8,725 nt of DNA, from positions 1 through 8,725 of the forward strand of contig PLBD01000230.1 in assembly GCA_003135315.1 (NCBI GenBank). Reading direction: 5' to 3'. The DNA is from Acidobacteriaceae bacterium. GTDB lineage: Bacteria > Acidobacteriota > Terriglobia > Terriglobales > Acidobacteriaceae. Below are positions 1 to 6,392 of this stretch, piece after piece. The notes under the pieces are model-generated. The model did no database searches. It was not told the DNA's origin and worked only from the letters and a program-made list of their open reading frames with translations. Each line of letters opens with the position of its first letter. Position 1 is the first letter of the stretch. Position numbers and translations under genes: made by a program.

Positions 1-35
1 GATTTGGGAACTGTCTATTGCGACAGCCGGCTGCT

Positions 36-2408
36 TCAGCGTGCCTGTCTCTGCAATTCCTGCAACGTGGCCCTTGCGCCGGGATCATCCGGAATCAGTT
101 CGACCAACTGCTGAGCGTACACGGTTGCCGCCGGGATGTTCCCGTTGTCGCGCTCGAACGCGATCAAGGCATTCAGTATCTGTCGGTCAGCCGGACGTCC
201 CTCGTGAGCCCGTTGCAAAATCCCGATTGCCTGGTTTACTTGCCCGCTGGATTGCAGAGCGACGGCGTACACATAGCTGTAGCGGGCATTGGACGGCTGC
301 AGGGCCGCCGCTTTGGCCAGCAAAGGCAGCGCCTCCGAGTATTGTTTCTGCCTGATCTTGAGCAGGCCGAGGGCATAGACGGGTTCGGCCGCATTCGGCT
401 CCGCCGCCATCGCCTTCTCCAACCATTGCTGCCCTTCATTGTCGCGCTGCTGCTCGCGATAAAGATCGGCAAGATTAACCATGGCGGGCACGAACTTCGG
501 ATCGAGTCGCAGGGCGGTCTTTAGTTCGCTTTCCGCAGCCCCATTTCGTCCCATCTGGGCGTAGACGAGCGCCAGGTTCATGTGGCTCTCGGGACGTTCC
601 GCCGAGACCATCTCCGCGGCAATCAGTTCGGCAATGTCGCGGTCGAGCGCTGTCTTCTGCGCATCCGACAGACCAGACGGCGTTCCCGCCAGCAAGCGTG
701 CGGCTTCGATCCGTACGGCGAGTGATGGATCGGTCAGCAATGGCGCAGCCAGATGGACCCGGTCCTGCGGCGAGAGTGGCTCCAGGGACCGCACGGCCTG
801 GCTGCGCACCTGGGCATCGCTGTCCGCGAGAGCGCCTTGCACGGCGGGCATGGAAGCTGGAGTGAGGTATGCCGGAAGCAGGCTCAATGCGGTCGCGCGG
901 GCAATCGCCGGCTTCGCTGAGTCCTGGATCAGCGCGGTCAGCGCCCTCTCGGCATTGGGCAGGCCGCGACGGCCGGCATTGATCGCTTCCACAAAGTGCG
1001 CTTCTTGTCTGCGATTAGGGCCATACCATTTCACGACCGCGTCCACCGCCCAGCCGTTGGACTTGTCTTTATGACATTGGTTGCACGCGTTCGGAGTTCC
1101 GTAGGCTACGGAGAAATCCGGGCGCGGCACGCGGAAGCTGTGGTCACGTCTGACGTCGACCACCATGTAGGTTTTCGTCGGCATGTGGCAGTTGACGCAA
1201 AGCGCGCCCGCGCTTCCGGCCTGGTGATGATGGTGCTGCGGGCTGTCGAACTTCGCCGCCGCATGACACTTGCCGCAGACTGCGTTCAGGCTGATGGGCG
1301 GCAGTTTGGCAGTGTGAGGATCGTGGCAATCCGAGCAGGTCACGCCCTCGTGATACATCTTGCTCTGCACGAACGAGCCCCACTCGTAATCCTCTTCAAG
1401 TATCTGGCCGTCGGGGTAGTAAACACCTTCTTCCAGCAGGCTCGGCACATAGGCGTCGAGGAACGGCTGGCCCGGCTGGTAGTCGGCGGTGATGGGATGG
1501 CGGCGCGCATGGCACGGGGCGCACGTGCTGATCTCATTGTGCGAGCGGGCGTCGCCCTTCCAGTGCATGGTTCCCACGTCAGGGTTCGAAACCGCCCACG
1601 ATCCCTTGGCAGGCTTCAGGTCCACAACCAGGCCGTTCGCGCCATCGCTCGATTTGTACGTGCCTTTCTTGCGCGCTTCTGCCCAGGCCACATGATTCGA
1701 CCCAGGCCCGTGGCAACTTTCGCAGGAGACATCGAGATCCGACCATGTCGTCGCGTAGCTGTCCTTGGCCAGGTCATAATTCTTGCGCAGATTGGTGGAG
1801 TGGCAATCGGCGCACATGTAATTCCACGTCTGGTTCCGGCCCGTCCAGTGCAGAGGATCGGCAGGCGTTATTTTCTGGTCGGGATAGAGATCAAACCACC
1901 GCTGGCCTTCCTGTTGCTTGCTGCGCGAATCCCACGCCACAACGAAGCTCTGCATCCGTCCGTTGGGAAATGGGACCAGGTACTGTTGCAAGGGCGAGAC
2001 ACCGAATGTGTACGGCAGCGGGTAGTCCTGGGGCTTCCCGTCCGGTCCGTCCGTGTGGACGTAGAACTTGCTGTCTTTCTTGAAGAAGCTGGAGGTCACG
2101 CCGTCTTTGGTGAATTGTGCGTCGTTGAAGTTTCCCAGAACGCTGGCGTCGGTGGCCGTCTGCATCGCGAGGGCATGATGCGAGTTTCGCCACGCCTGCG
2201 CCTGGTCGGCATGACATTGAGCGCAGCGTGCCTCGCCCACATAGCTGACTACGGCTGCCGCCGGGTTCATCGCTTGCGGATGCGCCACAGTTGACCAGCG
2301 CCAGATACCCACTGCGCACAGAGCAGCGACGATGACCCCCACGCTGATCGCGCCGATCGGCAAGGACTTTCCGGGTTCGCTTTTCGCTTGCGTCGGCTGT
2401 TTGCGCAC
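36..2408 (-). CDS. Membrane-anchored octaheme cytochrome c with HEAT and TPR repeats
   Basis: Predicted periplasmic multiheme c-type cytochrome of 790 residues. Residues 17-36 form one hydrophobic helix, an uncleaved anchor or signal. Eight CXXCH heme-binding motifs begin at residues 62, 199, 229, 296, 358, 378, 404 and 442. The first (YVGEARCAQCH, then HHALAM) looks like the cytochrome c554-type entry motif. The 130-residue gap between hemes 1 and 2 is a heme-free domain. H392-H395 is a run of four histidines between hemes 6 and 7. Residues about 485-580 look like HEAT repeats and about 606-785 like three to five TPR units, suggesting a protein-docking tail. The start is GTG: an in-frame stop lies 16 codons upstream with no ATG, GTG or TTG between, and a weak AGG lies 7 bases before it. 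Electron transfer is inferred from the family; donor and acceptor are unknown. The DUF4136 gene lies 189 bases upstream on the same strand. Confidence 0.93.
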   Translation of the reverse strand: MRKQPTQAKSEPGKSLPIGAISVGVIVAALCAVGIWRWSTVAHPQAMNPAAAVVSYVGEARCAQCHADQAQAWRNSHHALAMQTATDASVLGNFNDAQFTKDGVTSSFFKKDSKFYVHTDGPDGKPQDYPLPYTFGVSPLQQYLVPFPNGRMQSFVVAWDSRSKQQEGQRWFDLYPDQKITPADPLHWTGRNQTWNYMCADCHSTNLRKNYDLAKDSYATTWSDLDVSCESCHGPGSNHVAWAEARKKGTYKSSDGANGLVVDLKPAKGSWAVSNPDVGTMHWKGDARSHNEISTCAPCHARRHPITADYQPGQPFLDAYVPSLLEEGVYYPDGQILEEDYEWGSFVQSKMYHEGVTCSDCHDPHTAKLPPISLNAVCGKCHAAAKFDSPQHHHHQAGSAGALCVNCHMPTKTYMVVDVRRDHSFRVPRPDFSVAYGTPNACNQCHKDKSNGWAVDAVVKWYGPNRRQEAHFVEAINAGRRGLPNAERALTALIQDSAKPAIARATALSLLPAYLTPASMPAVQGALADSDAQVRSQAVRSLEPLSPQDRVHLAAPLLTDPSLAVRIEAARLLAGTPSGLSDAQKTALDRDIAELIAAEMVSAERPESHMNLALVYAQMGRNGAAESELKTALRLDPKFVPAMVNLADLYREQQRDNEGQQWLEKAMAAEPNAAEPVYALGLLKIRQKQYSEALPLLAKAAALQPSNARYSYVYAVALQSSGQVNQAIGILQRAHEGRPADRQILNALIAFERDNGNIPAATVYAQQLVELIPDDPGARATLQELQRQAR

Positions 2409-2597
2409 TGATCTACCTGGCGAGGATCGCTCCCGCGTTCGTCTCGCACACTGTCAGCTCGTCCTGAGCGGCGACGATGACATCACACGGCTCGCTTGCT
2501 GTCCGCCGGACTTTCGCGGCCACTGCGGGATGCAATTAGCGGGAGAACCCGACGGCCTGCCGGCAACGCTGTGCGACGCCGCGGTAACGAATCGGGC

Positions 2598-3176
2598 CTA
2601 CGGCTTCCCCGCAGGATATTGTTTGAACATTTTCACGATGGCATTTTGCACCTGGCTCTCCAGCTTCTCTGGGTTGGTGCTCAGGTTTTGTTGCGACATG
2701 CCGCGCCACACCAGTTTCCTGGCGTTCGCATTGATGAGATCGATGACCAGCTCTCCCTTGTGGATGGTCACTGTCGTGTTGCCCCACGTGCCCGCCAACG
2801 CCGGTCCGGAGAAGCTTGGGTCGAAGGGTGGAATGCCTCCGGTCGCGTTATAAAGCGGATCCATGGAGTTGAACGAGGACTCCTGGTCGATGGATCCGTA
2901 CACCTGGATGATCAGGTCGGGGTTACTGGTGACCTTCGTCAGGCCTCTCTGCGTGAGCTCGTCCTCGATGGTGCCAATGATATCGGCCGCCAGCATCGGG
3001 TGCGCTACCGCGCCGTGCGGCGCCCAGGCATAGGTTTTGAACTTGGAAAAATCGGCGGTGGGGTCGTAGGTGTTGACGTGGATCTTCTGCCCCAGCGCGC
3101 CCAGCGAAAGCAACAAAATAAGCGCCAGCGCCTGCAATGGGCGCGACAAACACAACACACTCCTGCCAACCGCCAT
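2598..3176 (-). CDS. Secreted DUF4136 domain protein
   Basis: A 192-residue exported protein of the DUF4136 family, whose function is unknown. Residues 1-29 form a signal peptide (positively charged start, hydrophobic core LALILLLSLGALG). C9 is not in a lipobox, so it is probably soluble in the periplasm or held by partners rather than lipidated. Family signatures are visible: VNTYDPTADFSKFKTYAW near residues 34-51, IEDELTQRGL at 70-79, PDLIIQVYG at 86-94, GELVIDLINANARKLVWRG at 141-159, and a C-terminal NPEKLESQVQNAIVKMFKQYP. The length fits the family. The ATG is preceded by AAGGAGAG with 5 bases spacing, a strong ribosome binding site that fixes the start. Palindromic element A lies 76 bases upstream of the start, so any promoter must sit in those 76 bases or within or beyond the element. 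No confident promoter was seen. Confidence 0.9.
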   Translation of the reverse strand: MAVGRSVLCLSRPLQALALILLLSLGALGQKIHVNTYDPTADFSKFKTYAWAPHGAVAHPMLAADIIGTIEDELTQRGLTKVTSNPDLIIQVYGSIDQESSFNSMDPLYNATGGIPPFDPSFSGPALAGTWGNTTVTIHKGELVIDLINANARKLVWRGMSQQNLSTNPEKLESQVQNAIVKMFKQYPAGKP

Positions 3177-3251
3177 GCACTCTCCTTCAAACCGTGTTTA
3201 TTCGGCTACGACCATAACACCATCCAGGGCAGATCAGACTCATGTATCCCC

Positions 3252-3407
3252 GGGTGTAGCACGCCTTCCAGGCGTGCATGGATGGCCGGCTGGGTGAGAG
3301 CAAGGCTTTAGCCACTGAGGTAACCCTTGCAGAACCAACCTCAGCGGCTGAAGCCGATTTCCTGAGGCAGTTGTTTCTACGCACGCCTTGAAGGCGTGCT
3401 CCACCCA
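3252..3407 (-). repeat. Palindromic repeat element A (REP/MITE-like)
   Basis: A 156-base non-coding element whose reverse complement closely matches element B at 6236-6392. The strand is given as minus because it is inverted relative to B. Both ends carry short hairpins: GCACGCC-ttcca-GGCGTGC at 3259-3277 and GCACGCCTT-g-AAGGCGTGC at 3381-3399. Inside, an 18-base arm at 3304-3321 pairs with one at 3338-3355 (16 of 18 matching). The whole can fold as a cruciform with terminal hairpins. It contains no open frame of substance, so mobilisation would have to be in trans. It fills the middle of the 309-base gap between the DUF4136 and cupredoxin-like genes. The rest of that gap holds the DUF4136 ribosome binding site at 3180-3187 and a short palindrome at 3442-3455. 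That such elements are common in acidobacterial intergenic DNA is recollection, not tested here. Confidence 0.85.
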
Positions 3408-3485
3408 GTTTGGCGTCCGCAATCCTGAAATACGCGGATCTTTGGCCTTGGCCAACCTACGGCTCAACCCGATCCACGTTTCAAT

Positions 3486-3980
3486 CTACGGCAGAATGAC
3501 CAACTCTGGATTGCTTCCGCCGCCCATTCCGTAGGCCGCACCAGAATAGAACGCGCCGACGTCGTACTTGTAGCAGCCCGGTGTGGTCGCCTTCACGCTG
3601 ACCTGCTTACTGCCGCCGCCCATGATGGGGTCGTCCGGAGTGAAAGGCGAGTCAGGCGGGAAAGAAATCATGAACCCGGTGTTTTTGTTCGAGGACATCC
3701 AGGTCACAGTCGTGCCGGCCTTGACGCAGAAGAACTGGTTGTCCTTAGCGCCCGGAATCCCTGGTTTGACATTGGCGCCATTGCCTCTCCTGGTGACATC
3801 CACGGTGCAGGGAGCGGAAGCCGATCCGCAGGTGTTGGCCGCGTTACACAGGCTTGCCGGAGCCGCCTCGTCGCACACGTACTTGCCCTTCTTTTGTGCC
3901 TGGGCGGACGCACTGTTCAGCACCACGACAGCCAATACAAGCAGAAAACTCAAGGAAGCGAATCGCAAATTTATCTTCAT
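3486..3980 (-). CDS. Small secreted cupredoxin-like protein lacking copper ligands
   Basis: A 164-residue protein with a clear signal peptide (hydrophobic core at residues 8-21, likely cleavage after the ASAQA stretch near 24-28). The mature part has two sections. The first, about residues 30-65, is a cysteine-rich section with C36, C45, C51 and C58. The second, about 80-164, resembles the plastocyanin/cupredoxin fold: FFCVKAGTTVTW at 83-94 matches the usual 'v.aGttVtW.N.d' strand, and PGCYKYD at 134-140 sits where the 'pGtY.Y.C' strand is expected, followed by NPELVI near the end. There is no histidine anywhere in the protein, so the normal type 1 copper site cannot form. The six cysteines could make three disulfides. 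It is probably a structural or binding module rather than an electron carrier. GAGGTG lies 4 bases before the ATG. The fold assignment is moderate; an unrelated beta-sandwich is possible. Confidence 0.8.
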   Translation of the reverse strand: MKINLRFASLSFLLVLAVVVLNSASAQAQKKGKYVCDEAAPASLCNAANTCGSASAPCTVDVTRRGNGANVKPGIPGAKDNQFFCVKAGTTVTWMSSNKNTGFMISFPPDSPFTPDDPIMGGGSKQVSVKATTPGCYKYDVGAFYSGAAYGMGGGSNPELVILP

Positions 3981-4058
3981 AACGCACCTCGTACGAAGTC
4001 GGAATCGTGAATCGGAAACAGTCCTGGGGCAGTCACCGTCCGACGAGGGGCACGGACC

Positions 4059-4086
4059 GAGGTTGCACGGGAATTCCCGAAACCTC
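4059..4086. promoter_or_regulatory. 28-base dyad symmetry, possible operator or stem-loop
   Basis: In the 153-base gap between the uncharacterised secreted gene and the cupredoxin-like gene lies a perfect 12-base palindrome, CGGGAATTCCCG at 4068-4079. It is flanked by inverted arms GAGGTT at 4059-4064 and AACCTC at 4081-4086. The dyad ends 79 bases before the ATG of the downstream minus-strand gene and begins 48 bases after the stop of the upstream one. It could be a binding site for a dimeric regulator or a stem-loop between transcripts. No T-rich run follows on the minus strand, so an ordinary intrinsic terminator is unlikely. Confidence 0.4.
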
Positions 4087-4133
4087 TGCCCTGCCCCGAG
4101 CGGAATCCAGCCGCCGAACGGCCCATTGAGGAA

Positions 4134-4733
4134 CTAATTCTCTGACGTACCCTTCCAGTCGAGGAAGTTCCCAAGTCTCCATGGGTTCTGGTTCAGATCG
4201 AACTGCAACTCGCCGTCTTTGTTTACGGTCAACTGGGCGGCGGGGTACAGAACTCCGGTGCTCTTGCTCTTGTCCTGATCATTCAGATCAAGTTCACCAG
4301 CCGTAAGGTTGTAGGCCTGCGTCGTGCTGTCCGTCCAAGCCTCTCCAAACCTGATCGGGCGGTTGGTGATGAAGCGGATCTTCCGGCCCGTCGGCGTCGC
4401 AGTCATGCTGATGAAGCTGACTTCATTCCCCAAGGTGCCGGGGATGGTGATGCGGCCTACCGACTTCATCTTTTGCAAGGCGAGGACCAGTCCCTGGTTC
4501 TGTCCCTTCTGGAACGCCTGCACCAGGACTTCTCGATCCTCCGGAGTGGAAAAATCATAGATGATCAGGGTGATGCCGATGTTGTGTCCGAGCTGGGTGC
4601 TGGTGCCCCAGGCGGTGCAGTCGATGGTTTCATACTTGTCTCTGGAGTAACCGGGGATGCTGCCGCACATCATCAACCCCAGCACCAGGAGGCTTGGAAT
4701 CGCAATTCTGCCAAGTTTCGCTTTCTTATGCAT
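4134..4733 (-). CDS. Uncharacterised secreted protein, probably a conserved acidobacterial family
   Basis: A 199-residue exported protein that I cannot assign to a function. Residues 1-30 form a signal peptide (KKAK start, hydrophobic core IPSLLVLGLMM). C23 does not sit in a convincing lipobox (LMMC), so signal peptidase I cleavage near residue 30 is more likely. The mature part begins RDKYETIDCTAWGTS. It has a helical section around 64-92 (PEDREVLVQAFQKG, LALQKMKSVGRI), then alternating strands with TPTGRKIRFITNRPIRFGE at 113-131, YNLTAGELDLNDQDKSKSTG at 141-160, and a C-terminal NPWRLGNFLDWKG. The pattern suggests an all-beta or mixed domain; C39 is the only cysteine in the mature chain. 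I recall similar sequences in acidobacteria but no named domain. ATG at 4733 is chosen over the in-frame TTG at 4763 because of signal-peptide geometry and a purine-rich site upstream. Confidence 0.82.
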   Translation of the reverse strand: MHKKAKLGRIAIPSLLVLGLMMCGSIPGYSRDKYETIDCTAWGTSTQLGHNIGITLIIYDFSTPEDREVLVQAFQKGQNQGLVLALQKMKSVGRITIPGTLGNEVSFISMTATPTGRKIRFITNRPIRFGEAWTDSTTQAYNLTAGELDLNDQDKSKSTGVLYPAAQLTVNKDGELQFDLNQNPWRLGNFLDWKGTSEN

Positions 4734-4738
4734 GTTCG

Positions 4739-4746
4739 TCTCTTCT
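4739..4746 (-). promoter_or_regulatory. Ribosome binding site supporting the ATG at 4733
   Basis: On the minus strand AGAAGAGA lies 5 bases before the ATG at 4731-4733. It is a weak, purine-rich Shine-Dalgarno site. It supports this ATG over the TTG ten codons upstream, which would place a charged MSLNWKEETN segment ahead of the signal peptide. Confidence 0.45.
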
Positions 4747-5202
4747 TTCCAATTGAGGCTCAAAGATGCTTACCGCCGGGAATGGCGACCGCATCTGGAA
4801 AACTTATCACAGCATCGATTTGTTGTGTCGGGCAGGACGCAATGCACGCCCTCATCTTGCGATTGTCCTCGGGGCCAGGACGCTTGCCGGCTGCCCCTTG
4901 CCACAGTGGTGGAAACGCGCGTCAGTTGCCCGCATACCCCACCAGGCTTGAATTGGAGGACCATCCATATTATCGTTCCCGACTGGAGTCGGCACAACCC
5001 GCAATTCTGAAACTATCGCCGTAGTAGATGGCTGCACCTGCCGTTTTCTTGCTGCGAACGTGGTACAAGCGCCCACATACAAAGGCATTCCAAGCCACGA
5101 CCAATAGCGAGTACACTCGTGTCTCGTCCTGGATCGCATCCATCGGCAAACACGCTTCCGGGCCGGAGCACATGGTATCTTGTTGGGCTGATGTGATTCG
5201 TG

Positions 5203-5220
5203 CGCCGTTGAAAAACGGCG
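5203..5220 (+). promoter_or_regulatory. Perfect stem-loop with GAAA loop in the OmpA-gene leader
   Basis: CGCCGTT at 5203-5209 and AACGGCG at 5214-5220 form a perfect 7-base-pair stem closing a GAAA loop, a GNRA-type tetraloop known for stability in RNA. It ends 59 bases before the ATG of the OmpA-family gene. If transcribed it would sit in the 5' untranslated leader, where it might protect the mRNA or bind a protein. No T-run follows directly, so it is not a typical terminator. Confidence 0.4.
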
Positions 5221-5268
5221 ATAACTGTAAGTTTTGCGCTGCTACAAACCTTGGCAAACCAGCAACAG

Positions 5269-5273
5269 AGGAG
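5269..5273 (+). promoter_or_regulatory. Strong ribosome binding site fixing the OmpA start
   Basis: AGGAG, inside GAGGAGA, lies 6 bases before the ATG at 5280-5282. The frame stays open upstream to an ATG at 5028, but this site and the immediately following signal peptide show that translation starts at 5280. Confidence 0.8.
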
Positions 5274-5279
5274 AAGATC

Positions 5280-6206
5280 ATGAAGAGAAGCAGGTTGATG
5301 GCGATTACATTCGTCGCAACAGTAACACTGGCAATCCTTCTGGTATTTTGCGGTATCGCTGCCGCTCAGTCCGCGAAAGCCCAGGGACTGATAACCGGAC
5401 GAAGCGGCGACACCATGACGCTACAGACTCCGGATTCGTCGACGGTCGTGGTCCTTCTCACCGACAGCACGCAAGTCGCCCAGGTGCAGGGAATGTTCAA
5501 AGCGCGGCGCAAGCAAATGTCGATGGCAGCACTGATACCTGGTCTGCAGGTGCAGGTGGAAGGGTCCTACAACCCGCAAAACCAACTGGTAGCAAGTTCC
5601 ATCAAGTTCAAGGGCAACGACCTGGAGGACGCCCAAACTATCCAGGCCGGCATACAACCGGCGAAGGAGCAGATACAGCAGACTCAACAGGAGCTAGAGG
5701 CGCAGAAGGCAGCGCTTGCGCGGCAACAGCAAGAGATGCAGGAGCAACAACAGCAAATGGCCGAGGCGCAGGCGAAGATTGACGCCAACAAAGCCATGAT
5801 CGAGGCCGCGAACAAACGCTTCGGCCAATTGGATGATTACAATATCCTCGACGAAGTGACGGTTTACTTCGCCAACGGAAAGACTAAAGTCGATCCCAAG
5901 TACACTCCCCAACTGCTGGAGCTGGCGAAGAAAGCCGCAAGCATCAACGGCTACGTTATCCAGGTGAAAGGGTACGCCTCCTCGGTGGGCAGCGCTTCGT
6001 TGAATCAGAAACTCAGTGACGACCGCGCCGACAATGTGACCAATATTTTGATTCAGCAGGGCCATGTTCCCCTCACCAGAATGCTGGCTCCAGGTGCCAT
6101 GGGAGAGAGCCACCAGGTTGGCAACGACAACACCGCCGAAGGCCAGGCCCAAAACCGGCGCGTCGTGGTCAGGGTCCTTCAGAACAAGGGAATCGCCGGT
6201 ACCTAG
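5280..6206 (+). CDS. OmpA-family envelope protein with DUF5666-like N-terminal domain
   Basis: A 308-residue exported protein, probably linking or bracing the outer envelope. Residues 1-29 form a signal peptide (MKRSR, hydrophobic core to GIAAAQ). C24 is not in a good lipobox. Residues about 34-112 form a small beta-rich DUF5666-like domain (AQGLITGRSGDTMTLQT, then GLQVQVEGSYNPQNQLVA). Residues about 127-180 form a glutamine-rich coiled coil (QIQQTQQELEAQKAALARQQ, then EMQEQQQQM). Residues about 189-300 form the OmpA-like C-terminal domain: VTVYFANGKTKVD, LNQKLSDDRADNV at 241-253, and the closing QNRRVVVRV. R249 of the peptidoglycan-contacting motif is present, but the usual 'GHTD' segment reads GYAS at 231-234, replacing the diaminopimelate-binding aspartate. 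There is no beta-barrel. It is the only plus-strand gene and has its own leader. Confidence 0.9.
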   Translation: MKRSRLMAITFVATVTLAILLVFCGIAAAQSAKAQGLITGRSGDTMTLQTPDSSTVVVLLTDSTQVAQVQGMFKARRKQMSMAALIPGLQVQVEGSYNPQNQLVASSIKFKGNDLEDAQTIQAGIQPAKEQIQQTQQELEAQKAALARQQQEMQEQQQQMAEAQAKIDANKAMIEAANKRFGQLDDYNILDEVTVYFANGKTKVDPKYTPQLLELAKKAASINGYVIQVKGYASSVGSASLNQKLSDDRADNVTNILIQQGHVPLTRMLAPGAMGESHQVGNDNTAEGQAQNRRVVVRVLQNKGIAGT

Positions 6207-6235
6207 AAGCAACTGCCAACTGCCGCAGACCACAT

Positions 6236-6392
6236 TGGGTGGAGCACGCCTTCCAGGCGTGCATGAAAGACTGCTGCTTAGGAAATCGGCTTCAGCCGCT
6301 GAGGTAAATTCCGCAAGCGGTTACCTCGGTGGCTAAAGCCCGGGTCTCACTCACCCGGATGTCATGTACGCCTCACAGGCGTGCTCCACCCA
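6236..6392 (+). repeat. Palindromic repeat element B (REP/MITE-like)
   Basis: A 157-base element matching the reverse complement of element A. Its terminal inverted repeats begin TGGGTGGAGCACGCC at 6236 and end GGCGTGCTCCACCCA at 6392. Hairpins lie at 6244-6262 (GCACGCC-ttcca-GGCGTGC) and 6366-6384 (GTACGCC-tcaca-GGCGTGC, one wobble pair). The inner arm at 6288-6307 pairs with 6321-6340, and the loop between holds a further CCGC-aa-GCGG. The left inner arm (18 bases from 6288) is identical to the matching arm of A. The right inner arm differs at one of 18 bases. The element lies 30 bases after the OmpA stop and 18 bases before the end of the convergent patatin-like gene, almost filling the gap. 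It could serve as a two-way transcription barrier, although no T-run follows the hairpins. Confidence 0.88.

Larger units (their letters stand above)
4734..5279. other. Divergent intergenic region, 546 bases, no convincing gene
   Basis: This gap separates two divergently read genes, so it must carry the start signals for both. Open frames exist on both strands (for example 4970-5281 minus, and 5028 onward plus in frame with OmpA), but their translations look like random read-through: irregular composition, no recognisable motif and no good ribosome binding site. Visible structures are a short palindrome CCGACT-gg-AGTCGG at 4979-4992, an AT-rich patch (ccatattatcg) around 4966-4975 that could be part of a promoter, and a perfect hairpin at 5203-5220. 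No tRNA-like fold, tandem repeat or convincing -35/-10 pair was found. A small RNA, or the remains of a lost gene, cannot be excluded. Confidence 0.5.

Noticed and set aside
11..26. Small hairpin CTGTC-tattgc-GACAG just after the cytochrome stop, as a terminator
   Set aside because: The stem is only 5 base pairs and no T-run follows on the minus strand.
996..2294. Long plus-strand open frame of 432 codons opposite the cytochrome gene
   Set aside because: It is antisense to the heme-motif region, has an arginine/valine-rich random-looking translation and no recognisable domain. The minus-strand frame has eight CXXCH motifs.
2496..3311. Plus-strand open frame of 271 codons opposite the DUF4136 gene
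   Set aside because: The opposite strand carries a clear DUF4136 protein with a signal peptide and strong ribosome binding site. This frame also runs into element A.
3252..3407. Element A read as a CRISPR repeat or an insertion sequence end
   Set aside because: There are only two copies, far apart and inverted, with no regular spacers, and no transposase frame in or next to either copy.
3442..3455. Palindrome TTGGCC-tt-GGCCAA downstream of the cupredoxin-like gene, as a terminator
   Set aside because: The stem is short, the two-base loop is strained and no T-run follows. It may be chance in GC-rich DNA.
4734..4763. TTG start ten codons upstream of the uncharacterised secreted protein
   Set aside because: It would add a charged segment ahead of the signal peptide. 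The ATG at 4733 has a purine-rich site at good spacing.
4948..4973. TTGAAT and TATTAT as a promoter for the OmpA gene
   Set aside because: The spacing is about 14 bases, too short for a standard promoter. It would also imply a leader of roughly 300 bases without supporting evidence.
5028..5279. N-terminal extension of the OmpA frame
   Set aside because: The frame is open, but a strong ribosome binding site and a signal peptide mark 5280 as the start. The extension shows no signal peptide or recognisable motif.
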